Below the pieces are notes generated by a model, which was given only the letters and a program-made list of their open reading frames with translations, searched no databases and had not been told where the DNA came from. 64,000 nt of DNA, taken from JABJMC01 sp964473745 (GTDB lineage Bacteria; Patescibacteriota; Gracilibacteria; UBA1369; UBA12473). The stretch covers positions 15,931 to 79,930 of the forward strand of contig CAYYQE010000005.1 of assembly GCA_964473745.1 (NCBI GenBank). Direction: 5' to 3'. Positions 29,214 through 36,966 of the stretch are shown one piece after another; within the stretch, counting starts at the first letter, position 1; each line of letters begins with the position of its first letter. The translations under genes were made by a program, and so were the position numbers.

Positions 29214-30350
29214 TCAGTTCTGCAAGGCGAAGTTAACAATTGATGCGCTTTCTAAGCCCTGAGTGGCTTGAATATTGCGGGTGTAGGTTCCGAGCCTCCC
29301 CTCGGAACTCCCGACCGCGGTGTATACTACTTTATCGTCAGAGATAATCTCGTCATCAACGATAATTTGATATTCAAGATAAGGAATTGGAGTAATACCA
29401 TCAGCGTTATCTACTAGATTACCAATAACAGCTAACTTAAAATAACTACTAGACGCATCTTTTAAAAATTCTTGGATAGATTCTTCTGTTTTGCTGTTAT
29501 AAGGTAGCCCCTTCGCTATGTAAGTTGCCCCGAAAAAATCCGAGGCTTTAATGACTACATAATCACTAATATAATTTATATTACTAGGATAAATATAGTT
29601 TTTTAATGAGTCAAAATTCGGACGCAAATAACAACTTGAACCTCCACAGTCGCCATTAAACTCCCAAGTAGCGATTGTTTCGATACTTGTGGTATCCAAA
29701 ATCTCCCCATTCGGGGTTCGCATTCTCAAAATAAATTCCTCAGTCCCTGTAAATGGACTGGCATCATCACTCGTAAACAACGGGATATTCACGGTATCCC
29801 CATACGCAATCTTGTTCCAGTTGCAGGCGTCGTCTTCGTCAGTATCCCACAATTGATCATCTTCTTCAGGATTTGTAAAATCACAGCTATCACCAGCATC
29901 GCCTGTTCCGGGGATGGGGATTACATAACAGGTCCCTATCCCTCCGTTGAATTCCTGGCAATCTGTGCTTCCATCCCCCTGCCAATCCGCCGGCTTGGCC
30001 CGTGACCAAATTTCCCAGTCGCCAAAAGTATCTTCAACTCCATCATCGGTTGTGTCCCATTCAATAGCATGGCGTCCCACCGGATAATAATCCTCAGAAG
30101 TTATCTCATACCCAATCCCATTGTCATGTGCCTCTTTAAATGCATCTTCTATGGCTGCTCGGCTGGCATAGTACGCTTGGGTGCCGCGGAACATGTCATA
30201 GGCGCGTTGGCTGGATCTGATAAAAGAACTGGCCATGGTCCCGGCCACCACCATTAAAATCGCTACCATAATCAAAGCAAAAATTAGGGAGCCGGCGCGT
30301 GGATGAGCTGGGCGCAACCTCGTAAACCGCATTGGACGTTTAAAACGCAT
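29214..30350 (-). CDS. PilX-like pseudopilin
   Basis: 378 aa. Seen: basic N-terminus, then PRAG-SLIFALIMVAILMVVAG, a prepilin-like cleavage site (after Gly) and hydrophobic helix of the PilX/GspK type, lacking Glu at +5 as is common for minor pilins. The helix runs into an Arg/Ala-rich stretch (SSQRAYDMFRGTQAYYASRAAIEDA) typical of PilX N-terminal domains. The large C-terminal domain has several Cys (DCQEF, TCYVIP, SCDF, DACNW, GDCGGSSCY). Starts 2 nt after the PilV-like gene, so an operon. Ends in TGA, one of only two TGA stops in the window. Likely a minor pilin involved in initiation or tip structure (family knowledge). Confidence 0.75.
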   Translation of the reverse strand: MRFKRPMRFTRLRPAHPRAGSLIFALIMVAILMVVAGTMASSFIRSSQRAYDMFRGTQAYYASRAAIEDAFKEAHDNGIGYEITSEDYYPVGRHAIEWDTTDDGVEDTFGDWEIWSRAKPADWQGDGSTDCQEFNGGIGTCYVIPIPGTGDAGDSCDFTNPEEDDQLWDTDEDDACNWNKIAYGDTVNIPLFTSDDASPFTGTEEFILRMRTPNGEILDTTSIETIATWEFNGDCGGSSCYLRPNFDSLKNYIYPSNINYISDYVVIKASDFFGATYIAKGLPYNSKTEESIQEFLKDASSSYFKLAVIGNLVDNADGITPIPYLEYQIIVDDEIISDDKVVYTAVGSSEGRLGTYTRNIQATQGLESASIVNFALQN

Positions 30351-30352
30351 AA

Positions 30353-31006
30353 TTAATAATTAGTTAGTTCATCAACAAAAGAAATATCTCGTTCTTGACC
30401 GTGAGAATTCCAAGAAACCGTGGCTGTGACTAATAATGAGCCACCAATCTGTTCTTCGACATCCACCACTCGACTATACGGACTAGGCGTATCACACCTC
30501 CCGTCACACCAGGCCGCGTAATCATGTATATAAATAATTTCACCATCAGAAAGATCTAAATCCACTTCGTATAAAATGGGTTCGTTAACAAAGTCTGTTA
30601 CGGTCTGAATCTGCCAAGCAAAATTCCTGTAATTATTATCGAAATTTAACGAAATTATATAAGGAGGCTCATCCCCTAATTTAAAACCAACAGCGCCACA
30701 AGTCGCGGGATCGGTCACATCCGGTAACGCACTCCAACAATTCGTCCGATCACTTGGAAATCGGAGCCAGTTACTATCCCGGATCGTGCGCACGGCCTCC
30801 ACACCCTCGCGAGCTAAATTATAAGCCATGAGGCGCTCCTTGACCTCGGTATTAGCCCGCATCGAGGTAACCACCAAAGTAAGTGCTCCCCCGGCCCCCA
30901 CCGAAATAACAATCAAAGCAATCAAAACCTCGGCCAATGTCTCGGCCGCAGAACTTTTTAGGTTCGTCCAAATCAGGGAGGGTGAGCTCAGGAAGGGGGT
31001 CTTCAT
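30353..31006 (-). CDS. PilV/PilI-type minor prepilin
   Basis: 217 aa. Seen: a 21-residue polar leader, then ETLAEVLIALIVISVGAGGALTL, a prepilin helix with Glu in the +5 region, followed by ARE-GVEAVRTIRDSNWL, a pattern frequent in PilV-like minor pilins. The C-terminal domain has Cys (NCWS, TCGA, WCDGRCDT). First gene of a two-gene operon with the PilX-like gene; the usual PilM/N/O/Q and ATPases are not nearby. Expected at the membrane as a minor subunit of a type IV pilus or competence pseudopilus. Confidence 0.8.
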   Translation of the reverse strand: MKTPFLSSPSLIWTNLKSSAAETLAEVLIALIVISVGAGGALTLVVTSMRANTEVKERLMAYNLAREGVEAVRTIRDSNWLRFPSDRTNCWSALPDVTDPATCGAVGFKLGDEPPYIISLNFDNNYRNFAWQIQTVTDFVNEPILYEVDLDLSDGEIIYIHDYAAWCDGRCDTPSPYSRVVDVEEQIGGSLLVTATVSWNSHGQERDISFVDELTNY

Positions 31007-31066
31007 GAGATTAGTCTAGCACAAGCTCCCCGCCACCCTCAAGCATCCGTGCTTTTTTAAACCTAT

Positions 31067-33931
31067 TTAGAGCCCCATCTTCTTTAACCAAATGCCGGTA
31101 TATGATTTTTTGTGCTTGGCCACTTCTTCGGGAGTGCCGCTTACAACGACTAATCCGCCGGTGTCTCCTCCACCCGGACCCATGTCGATTACATGGTCGA
31201 CGGACTTTATCACATCTAAATTATGTTCAATGGTTAGCACGGTGTTGCCTTTTTCGACGAGTCTCTTCAAAACCTCTAATAACTTTTTAACATCATCAAA
31301 ATGAAGGCCAGTAGTTGGCTCGTCCAAAACGTATAATGTTTTGCCAGTTGATCGCTTGGAAAGCTCGGTGGCAAGCTTGATGCGTTGCGCTTCACCGCCA
31401 GAGAGTGTGGTAGCTGATTGGCCTAAATGAATGTACCCCAATCCAACCGCCGCTAGTGTTTCTAGTTTGGTTTTCACAGTGGGAATAGCACTAAAAAATT
31501 CCAAAGCTTCGTCAACTGTCATATCCAAAACATCAGCAATATTTTTGCCACGATAACTGATTTCCAAGGCCTCTTTATTATAGCGACGACCCTTACAAAC
31601 TTCACACATCACATAAACATCTGGCAAAAAGTGCATTTCAATTCTTTTCATTCCATCGCCCTGACACGCTTCGCAGCGTCCACCTTTGACATTAAAACTG
31701 AATCGCCCGGCTTTGTATCCACGAGTGCGAGCATCCGGAGTGCTGGCAAATAAGTCACGGATGTCCGTGAAGACACGTGTATAGGTGGCGGGGTTGGAAC
31801 GAGGAGTTCGGCCAATTGGGGCTTGATCAATGCTGATGATTTTATCGAGATGCTCAATGCCTTCGATTGCTTTGTGTTTACCAGGACGCACTTTTGAGCG
31901 GTTGATTTTGGCGCTGACGGTTTTAACAAGAATGTCGTTAATAAGTGTGGATTTCCCGGAACCAGAAACGCCAGTAACTCCTACAAAAGTCCCCAGTGGA
32001 AGTTCCACGGTTAGATCTTTTAGATTGTGTTGCTTAGCGCCAATAATGCGGATTTTTTTACCGTTTCCTTTGCGCCTTTTTTTAGGAATTGGGATTTTGA
32101 GTTCGCCGGATAAATACTTTCCGGTGATGGAGTTTTTGTCTTTCATTAATTGGGCGGGAGTGCCGGCCCCCACAATATTTCCACCATATTTCCCAGCCCC
32201 CGGCCCAACGTCAAAAATATAATCCGCAGCCAACATAGTATCGATGTCATGTTCCACAATAATTACGGTATTTCCTAAATCACGAAGCGCGGTAATGGCT
32301 TTAATAAGTTTTTCATTATCGTTCTGGTGAAGGCCAATAGTTGGCTCATCCAAAACATATAAAACACCAGTTAGCTGTGAACCAATTTGGGTGGCCAGTC
32401 GAATGCGCTGCGCCTCTCCGCCAGACAAAGTATTAGCGGCTCGATCTAAAGAAAGATACGAAATCCCAACGTTATTTAAGAACCGCAAACGATGACGAAT
32501 TTCCCGCAAAATAGGATCAGCAATAACTTTTTCTCGATCGGTTAGGGTGATGCTTTCAAAAAATTCATAGGTTTTATCAATGGAGTGCTTTGTCACATCA
32601 ACAATGGATTTGTTTTCAATTGTAACGCTTAAGATTTCCTTTTTTAAGCGCTGCCCCAAGCATTCCGGACATTTTATAATCCGCATAAATTGCTCGATTT
32701 TTGTGCGCACATAATCAGAGTCAGTTTCTAAATAACGCCGTTCTAAATTAGGGATAACTCCTTCGAATTTAGTGGTGTAGCCCTTGTCCCAATTCACTTT
32801 GTATTCTTCGTCGCCAGTTCCATAAAGCACCATTTTCATCACTTCTTCGGAAAGATCTTCAACTGGAATATCTAATGAAAATCCTTTTTTTCGAGCTACT
32901 TCGTGCAAAATCCGCGTGTACCAATCAAGGTGCGAAGTTGTTGTGGACCAGGGCATAATAGCCCCCTCAGCAATACTGAGTCGCTTGTTGGAAATAATTA
33001 AATCACTATCAATTTCGAGCTTGGTCCCGAGCCCGTGACATTCCTCGCAAGCCCCATGTGGGCTATTAAAAGAAAAATTGCGTGGCTCGATTTCCGGTAA
33101 ATTAATACCGCAATCAGCGCACGAAAAGTTTTCGGAAAAAATGTCTGTTTCGCCAGTTTCGTGATCCATAACCATCATTAAACCATCGCCGTATTTAAGA
33201 GCGGTTTCGACGGAGTCGGCCAGCCGAGTTCGGCTTTCATTGGCAAGAGGGATTTCCTGGCCGGACTTCATTTTCTGAACCTTTTCTTCTAAGTCTTTTA
33301 TAACCAATCGATCAACCACGATTTCTATGGAGTGTTTCTTTTTTTCGTTTAATTCTGGGATGTCTAGAACGCTCATTACTTCGCCATCGATACGGACTCT
33401 TACAAATCCATCCTTTTTTATGTTTTCAAAAATTTTGGCGTGCAAACCCTTTCTATCCCGAACAACTGGCGCCAAAAGCAAAACCCGTTTGCCCTCGCCC
33501 AATTTACCAATATGATCCACTATTTGAGAAACACTTTGCCGGGAAATCGGTTCTCCACAATCTGGGCAGTGTGGTTTTCCAATTTTAGCAAATAATAACC
33601 TTAAATAATCGTAAATTTCCGTCACGGTGCCAACAGTTGATCGCGGATTGCGACTAGCTGTTTTTTGGTCAATCGAAATAGCTGGTGAAAGCCCTTCAAT
33701 TGATTCGACATCAGGCTTTTCCATGAGTTGTAAAAACTGCCGAGCATAAGTAGAAAGACTTTCCACATATCGCCGTTGGCCTTCGGCGTAAATAGTATCA
33801 AAAGCCAGCGATGATTTTCCAGAACCAGAAAGCCCGGTTATAACAGTCAGCTTGTCGCGCGGTATTTTTACGTCGATGTCTTTGAGATTGTGAATCTTCG
33901 CTCCCTTAACGCTAATGTGTTTTAATCCCAT
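31067..33931 (-). CDS. uvrA: UvrA, excinuclease ABC subunit A
   Basis: Damage-recognition ATPase of nucleotide excision repair, which loads UvrB onto damaged DNA. 954 aa, the normal length. Seen: Walker A GLSGSGKS (33-40), YAEGQRRYVESLS, zinc-module cysteines CADC...CEEC (about 271-305), signature LSGGEAQRIRLATQIGS with VLDEPTIGLH, a second Walker A VSGSGKST (about 653), zinc cysteines CEAC...CEVC (about 752-782), and a second LSGGEAQRIKLATELS with VLDEPTTGLH. Both ATPase sites and zinc fingers are intact. Functions with UvrB and UvrC, which are not in the window. Starts at ATG in an AT-rich context without SD. Confidence 0.98.
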   Translation of the reverse strand: MGLKHISVKGAKIHNLKDIDVKIPRDKLTVITGLSGSGKSSLAFDTIYAEGQRRYVESLSTYARQFLQLMEKPDVESIEGLSPAISIDQKTASRNPRSTVGTVTEIYDYLRLLFAKIGKPHCPDCGEPISRQSVSQIVDHIGKLGEGKRVLLLAPVVRDRKGLHAKIFENIKKDGFVRVRIDGEVMSVLDIPELNEKKKHSIEIVVDRLVIKDLEEKVQKMKSGQEIPLANESRTRLADSVETALKYGDGLMMVMDHETGETDIFSENFSCADCGINLPEIEPRNFSFNSPHGACEECHGLGTKLEIDSDLIISNKRLSIAEGAIMPWSTTTSHLDWYTRILHEVARKKGFSLDIPVEDLSEEVMKMVLYGTGDEEYKVNWDKGYTTKFEGVIPNLERRYLETDSDYVRTKIEQFMRIIKCPECLGQRLKKEILSVTIENKSIVDVTKHSIDKTYEFFESITLTDREKVIADPILREIRHRLRFLNNVGISYLSLDRAANTLSGGEAQRIRLATQIGSQLTGVLYVLDEPTIGLHQNDNEKLIKAITALRDLGNTVIIVEHDIDTMLAADYIFDVGPGAGKYGGNIVGAGTPAQLMKDKNSITGKYLSGELKIPIPKKRRKGNGKKIRIIGAKQHNLKDLTVELPLGTFVGVTGVSGSGKSTLINDILVKTVSAKINRSKVRPGKHKAIEGIEHLDKIISIDQAPIGRTPRSNPATYTRVFTDIRDLFASTPDARTRGYKAGRFSFNVKGGRCEACQGDGMKRIEMHFLPDVYVMCEVCKGRRYNKEALEISYRGKNIADVLDMTVDEALEFFSAIPTVKTKLETLAAVGLGYIHLGQSATTLSGGEAQRIKLATELSKRSTGKTLYVLDEPTTGLHFDDVKKLLEVLKRLVEKGNTVLTIEHNLDVIKSVDHVIDMGPGGGDTGGLVVVSGTPEEVAKHKKSYTGIWLKKMGL

Positions 33932-34005
33932 AAAATATAATAAAGGTCAAATCAAAGTCGAAGATCACTTTATCATGGTTTCTTCTTTTCTTCAAGAGCT
34001 AACCT

Positions 34006-34842
34006 TTATTTTAGGCGATCGTATTGTTTGTGGTTTTCCTTTTTCTTGAACAAATAAGACAAGATGCTATACCCCACAAACAGATAAGGAACTATCACAA
34101 ATGTCCAACCAATTTCCAAGAAAATGTTAAAGAAAGCGTGTAAAAGAACAGCCAGAACGAGACCTTCCAGGATTTTTTCCTCTTTAAAGATACGAGTGGC
34201 CGTTCTTAAATGAAATACTTTGTGGAAAGCGCGCAAAATCCAATGTCGCTTTTCGCGGATTTCTTCCTGAAAAATAGGAGCAGCAAAATGAGCAATCCCA
34301 TAGTAATATCCATAAATTCCCGAGAAGAAAATATGAGCAAAAGTAGAAAAAATTGATCTAAAAATAAACGACAAAAAGAGACTTTCAAACCCCTGATAGG
34401 ACCAAATATAAAAGAAATACATAATGTTCTCGATAAAAGCGAATCCCAGGGCAGCGATAATACAAAATTCAATCGCATCATCAATGTTTCTTAGATGTTT
34501 CCGATCACTAATACGAACCACTATATTCTTCATATACTCCTCTAAAACTCCCACAAACATAAAGGCAAAAACCACTCCAAGTGGAATATAAGCAATACTG
34601 GAAAATCCCAAAACATCCTGATCAAACTGATCTGTATAAAAGAACACATTCAGTTTGGGGAAAATTTGCCAGCTAAACTTGTAAAGCATAATCGGCAAAA
34701 CCGCTAACATCCCCCCGATAAAAGTTATGGCAATCCACTTACGAGGTTCAGGTTGTTTCTTGTAGAAAATATACCCCCAGATATACGCCGGGATACAAGC
34801 CAGGAGGAAACAAATAATGATTTGAATAATTTCTGAAGCCAT
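34006..34842 (-). CDS. PrsW-family intramembrane metalloprotease
   Basis: 278 aa polytopic membrane protein with about 7-8 TM segments. Seen: the four family motifs, EEYMK (101-105), the helix with FIEN (Glu138), AHIFFSG (His170) and LLHAFFN (His235, Asn239), which supply the Glu/His zinc and catalytic residues. In Bacillus, PrsW starts regulated proteolysis of an anti-sigma factor; other members cut other membrane substrates, so the substrate here is unknown. No anti-sigma or sigma gene is nearby. It sits between uvrA and thrS with its own promoter (34874-34902), divergent from thrS. Confidence 0.9.
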   Translation of the reverse strand: MASEIIQIIICFLLACIPAYIWGYIFYKKQPEPRKWIAITFIGGMLAVLPIMLYKFSWQIFPKLNVFFYTDQFDQDVLGFSSIAYIPLGVVFAFMFVGVLEEYMKNIVVRISDRKHLRNIDDAIEFCIIAALGFAFIENIMYFFYIWSYQGFESLFLSFIFRSIFSTFAHIFFSGIYGYYYGIAHFAAPIFQEEIREKRHWILRAFHKVFHLRTATRIFKEEKILEGLVLAVLLHAFFNIFLEIGWTFVIVPYLFVGYSILSYLFKKKENHKQYDRLK

Positions 34843-34873
34843 TTACAGGGTATTTTTTATTTTCATTTCGTTT

Positions 34874-34902
34874 ATTATATCATAGTTTTACTGTTTTAGC
34901 AA
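34874..34902 (-). promoter_or_regulatory. Promoter of the PrsW-family gene
   Basis: Minus-strand TTGCTA (34897-34902) - 17 nt - TATAAT (34874-34879) with TGA just before the -10, an extended -10 promoter. Same TTGCTAAAA -35 block as the promoter at 47737-47765. Confidence 0.6.
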
Positions 34903-34920
34903 CCCTTCTCCAGGGTAGAG

Positions 34921-34948
34921 TTGACAATCACCACAAAAACTCTATCCT
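34921..34948 (+). promoter_or_regulatory. Promoter of thrS
   Basis: TTGACA (34921-34926) - 16 nt - TATCCT (34943-34948). It lies just upstream of the T-box leader; start expected near 34955. Confidence 0.65.
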
Positions 34949-34954
34949 CTAATT

Positions 34955-35202
34955 GTTGATCTGCTTGATTTAAAGGACGCGCAAATTAGTCTCACGTTTT
35001 ACCAGAGAGGGGAACCTGTTGGCTGAAAGTTTCCTAAAACACCTCTGATTTGTACCACCTTTAAGAGGATCATCCCAAAAACAAGAGAGCCTGCGGATAC
35101 CCGAAAGGGTAAACCAAGGGAAGCTCGGTGGAACCGCCTAATTGACCAGATTGGTCACGTTGGGTCCGAGCACAGCTTAATCGCTGTGTTGTTTATTTAA
35201 TT
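34955..35202 (+). ncRNA. T-box riboswitch (threonine) in the thrS leader
   Basis: Senses uncharged tRNA-Thr and switches thrS transcription. Seen: Stem I landmarks (AGAGAGGGG, GGCTGAAAG terminal-loop type sequence); a specifier ACC at 35054-35056 followed by ACCTTTAAGAG; the T-box core GGTGGAACCGCC (35127-35138). The antiterminator pairs GCTCGG (35123-35128) with CCGAGC (35166-35171) and GCC (35136-35138) with GGT (35163-35165), leaving the 7-nt bulge TGGAACC. A competing terminator pairs AGCACAGC (35169-35176) with GCTGTGTT (35183-35190) and is followed by GTTTATTT; it shares AGC with the antiterminator. The bulge UGGA can pair with UCCA, the 3' end of the tRNA-Thr encoded at 58102-58176. 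Exact 5' limit is approximate. Confidence 0.9.
35169..35202 (+). terminator. T-box-controlled terminator
   Basis: 8-bp stem AGCACAGC/GCTGTGTT (one G-U), loop TTAATC, then GTTTATTTAATTT. The 5' arm uses three bases of the antiterminator, making the two structures exclusive. The U-tract is interrupted, so termination may be leaky. Confidence 0.6.
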
Positions 35203-35212
35203 TCACTTTATT

Positions 35213-36946
35213 ATGACTACTTCCGAAGACCTAGATAAAATGCGCCACTCCCTAGCCCATATTATGGCGCAAGCCGTATTGGAAATGTTTCCTGAGGCAA
35301 ATTTGGCTATTGGCCCGACCATTGAAGATGGGTTTTATTATGACTTTGATTTGCCGCGAACCCTAATCCCGGAAGACTTAAAACTGATTGAAAAAAGAAT
35401 GAAAAAAATCATTGGCCAAGCGCAACCTTTTGAGCGCCAAGAAGTCGACACCAAAGAGGCCAAAAAAATGCTTAAAAAAGCTGGTCAAACCTACAAAATG
35501 GAACTCGTTGAAGATCTAGAAGAAGAGGGTGAAAAAGAAGTGTCTTTTTATACAAATAAATTAAATGACAAAGTGACTTTTGTAGATCTTTGTCGCGGGC
35601 CGCATTTGAATCATTCTGGCGAGGCCGGGGTGTTTAAATTGATGAAAATTTCCGGGGCGTACTGGCGAGGCGATGAAAAAAGACCAATGCTCCAACGAAT
35701 TTACGGAGTGGCTTTCTCTAACAAAAAAGAACTAGCAGAATATTTGCACCAATTAGAAGAAGCGAAAAAACGCGATCACCGCAAGTTGGGTATGGATTTG
35801 GATCTTTATCAATTCCACGATGTTTCGCCGGGAGCAGCTTTTTATCATCCCAAAGGCGCGACTGTTTTTAATGAATTAACGGCTTTTATGCGCCGCCAAT
35901 ATCGAGAACGGGATTATCAGGAAGTGGTGACCCCTCTGGTTTATGACAAAGAATTATGGGAGCAAAGTGGACACTGGGAGCATTATCGCGAGAACATGTT
36001 TTGTATGGAGGTGGATGGGCTTGATTGTTCGTTGAAACCTATGAATTGCCCGTCGCACATGTTGATGTTTAAGATGAGAACGCGCAGTTATCGTGATTTA
36101 CCACTTCGCATCGCGGACTTTGCGATGTTGCACCGCAACGAAGTACGCGGGGCGCTCGGGGGCCTAACACGAGTCCGTAAATTTTCTATGGATGACGCGC
36201 ATATTTTTGTTGCCCTAGACCAATTAAGTGACGAAATTGTTCGTTGTATTGAATTCACGCAACATGTTTATGACTTATTTGGTTTTGAATACGAAGTGGT
36301 GCTTTCCACTAAGCCAGAAAAATCTATGGGCACAAAGGAACAATGGAAAATCTCGGAAGATGCGCTCGAAGGCGCCCTAAAAAAAGCCAAAATTAAATAT
36401 GAATTTAACCCTGGTGATGGGGCTTTTTATGGGCCTAAAATCGACTTTCGAATTCGTGATTGTTTAAAACGAGAATGGCAGTGCGCCACCATCCAAATCG
36501 ACTTTCAAATGCCGTTGCGGTTCGAGCTCAAATACGAGGGCCAAGACGGAAAACTGCATACTCCAGTAGTTGTGCATCGCGCTTTACTCGGTTCCTTGGA
36601 ACGATTTTTGGCGATCTTGGTGGAGCACTATGCGGGTGCTTTCCCATTCTGGTTGGCGCCAGTCCAAATGCGGGTGCTTTCGCTAAGTGATAAATTCAAT
36701 AAATACGCCGAAGAAGTTCGCACGCAGTTGTTTGACGCAGGCTATCGCGTAGACGTGGATACAGATGACCAAACTCTAGGCAAAAAAATCCGTGAAGCTG
36801 AAACATCCAAAATCCCAGTCATGTTAATCGTGGGCGAAAAAGAGCAAAAAGACGGCACTGTCACGGCACGCTACTATGGCCAACGCGAACAGGACACGTT
36901 TAAAATCGATAAACTCATCGCAAAATACGCTGGGGCGCGACCATAA
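35213..36946 (+). CDS. thrS: Threonyl-tRNA synthetase lacking the TGS domain
   Basis: Charges tRNA-Thr. 577 aa against about 640 in E. coli; the missing part is the N-terminal TGS domain, and the protein starts right at the editing (SAD) domain with HSLAHIMAQAV (His12, His16) and CRGPHL (about 128-132). Class II catalytic core: FYHPKG, MNCPSHM (zinc Cys about 278), NEVRGALGGLTRVRKFSMDDAHIF (motif 2; differs from the usual GALHGL and RGFTQDDAH), VVHRALLGSLERFLAILVEHYAG (motif 3). A C-terminal anticodon-binding domain is present (VQMRVLSLSD to the end). Regulated by the upstream T-box. ATG has no SD. No in-frame extension can supply a TGS domain, because the leader RNA occupies that space. Confidence 0.97.
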   Translation: MTTSEDLDKMRHSLAHIMAQAVLEMFPEANLAIGPTIEDGFYYDFDLPRTLIPEDLKLIEKRMKKIIGQAQPFERQEVDTKEAKKMLKKAGQTYKMELVEDLEEEGEKEVSFYTNKLNDKVTFVDLCRGPHLNHSGEAGVFKLMKISGAYWRGDEKRPMLQRIYGVAFSNKKELAEYLHQLEEAKKRDHRKLGMDLDLYQFHDVSPGAAFYHPKGATVFNELTAFMRRQYRERDYQEVVTPLVYDKELWEQSGHWEHYRENMFCMEVDGLDCSLKPMNCPSHMLMFKMRTRSYRDLPLRIADFAMLHRNEVRGALGGLTRVRKFSMDDAHIFVALDQLSDEIVRCIEFTQHVYDLFGFEYEVVLSTKPEKSMGTKEQWKISEDALEGALKKAKIKYEFNPGDGAFYGPKIDFRIRDCLKREWQCATIQIDFQMPLRFELKYEGQDGKLHTPVVVHRALLGSLERFLAILVEHYAGAFPFWLAPVQMRVLSLSDKFNKYAEEVRTQLFDAGYRVDVDTDDQTLGKKIREAETSKIPVMLIVGEKEQKDGTVTARYYGQREQDTFKIDKLIAKYAGARP

Positions 36947-36966
36947 TGGGCAACGGCCATAACGCC

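Noticed and set aside
31020..31066. Intrinsic terminator after uvrA.
   Set aside because: The short hairpin AAGCA-TCCG-TGCTT has its T-tract on the plus strand, whereas uvrA is on the minus strand.
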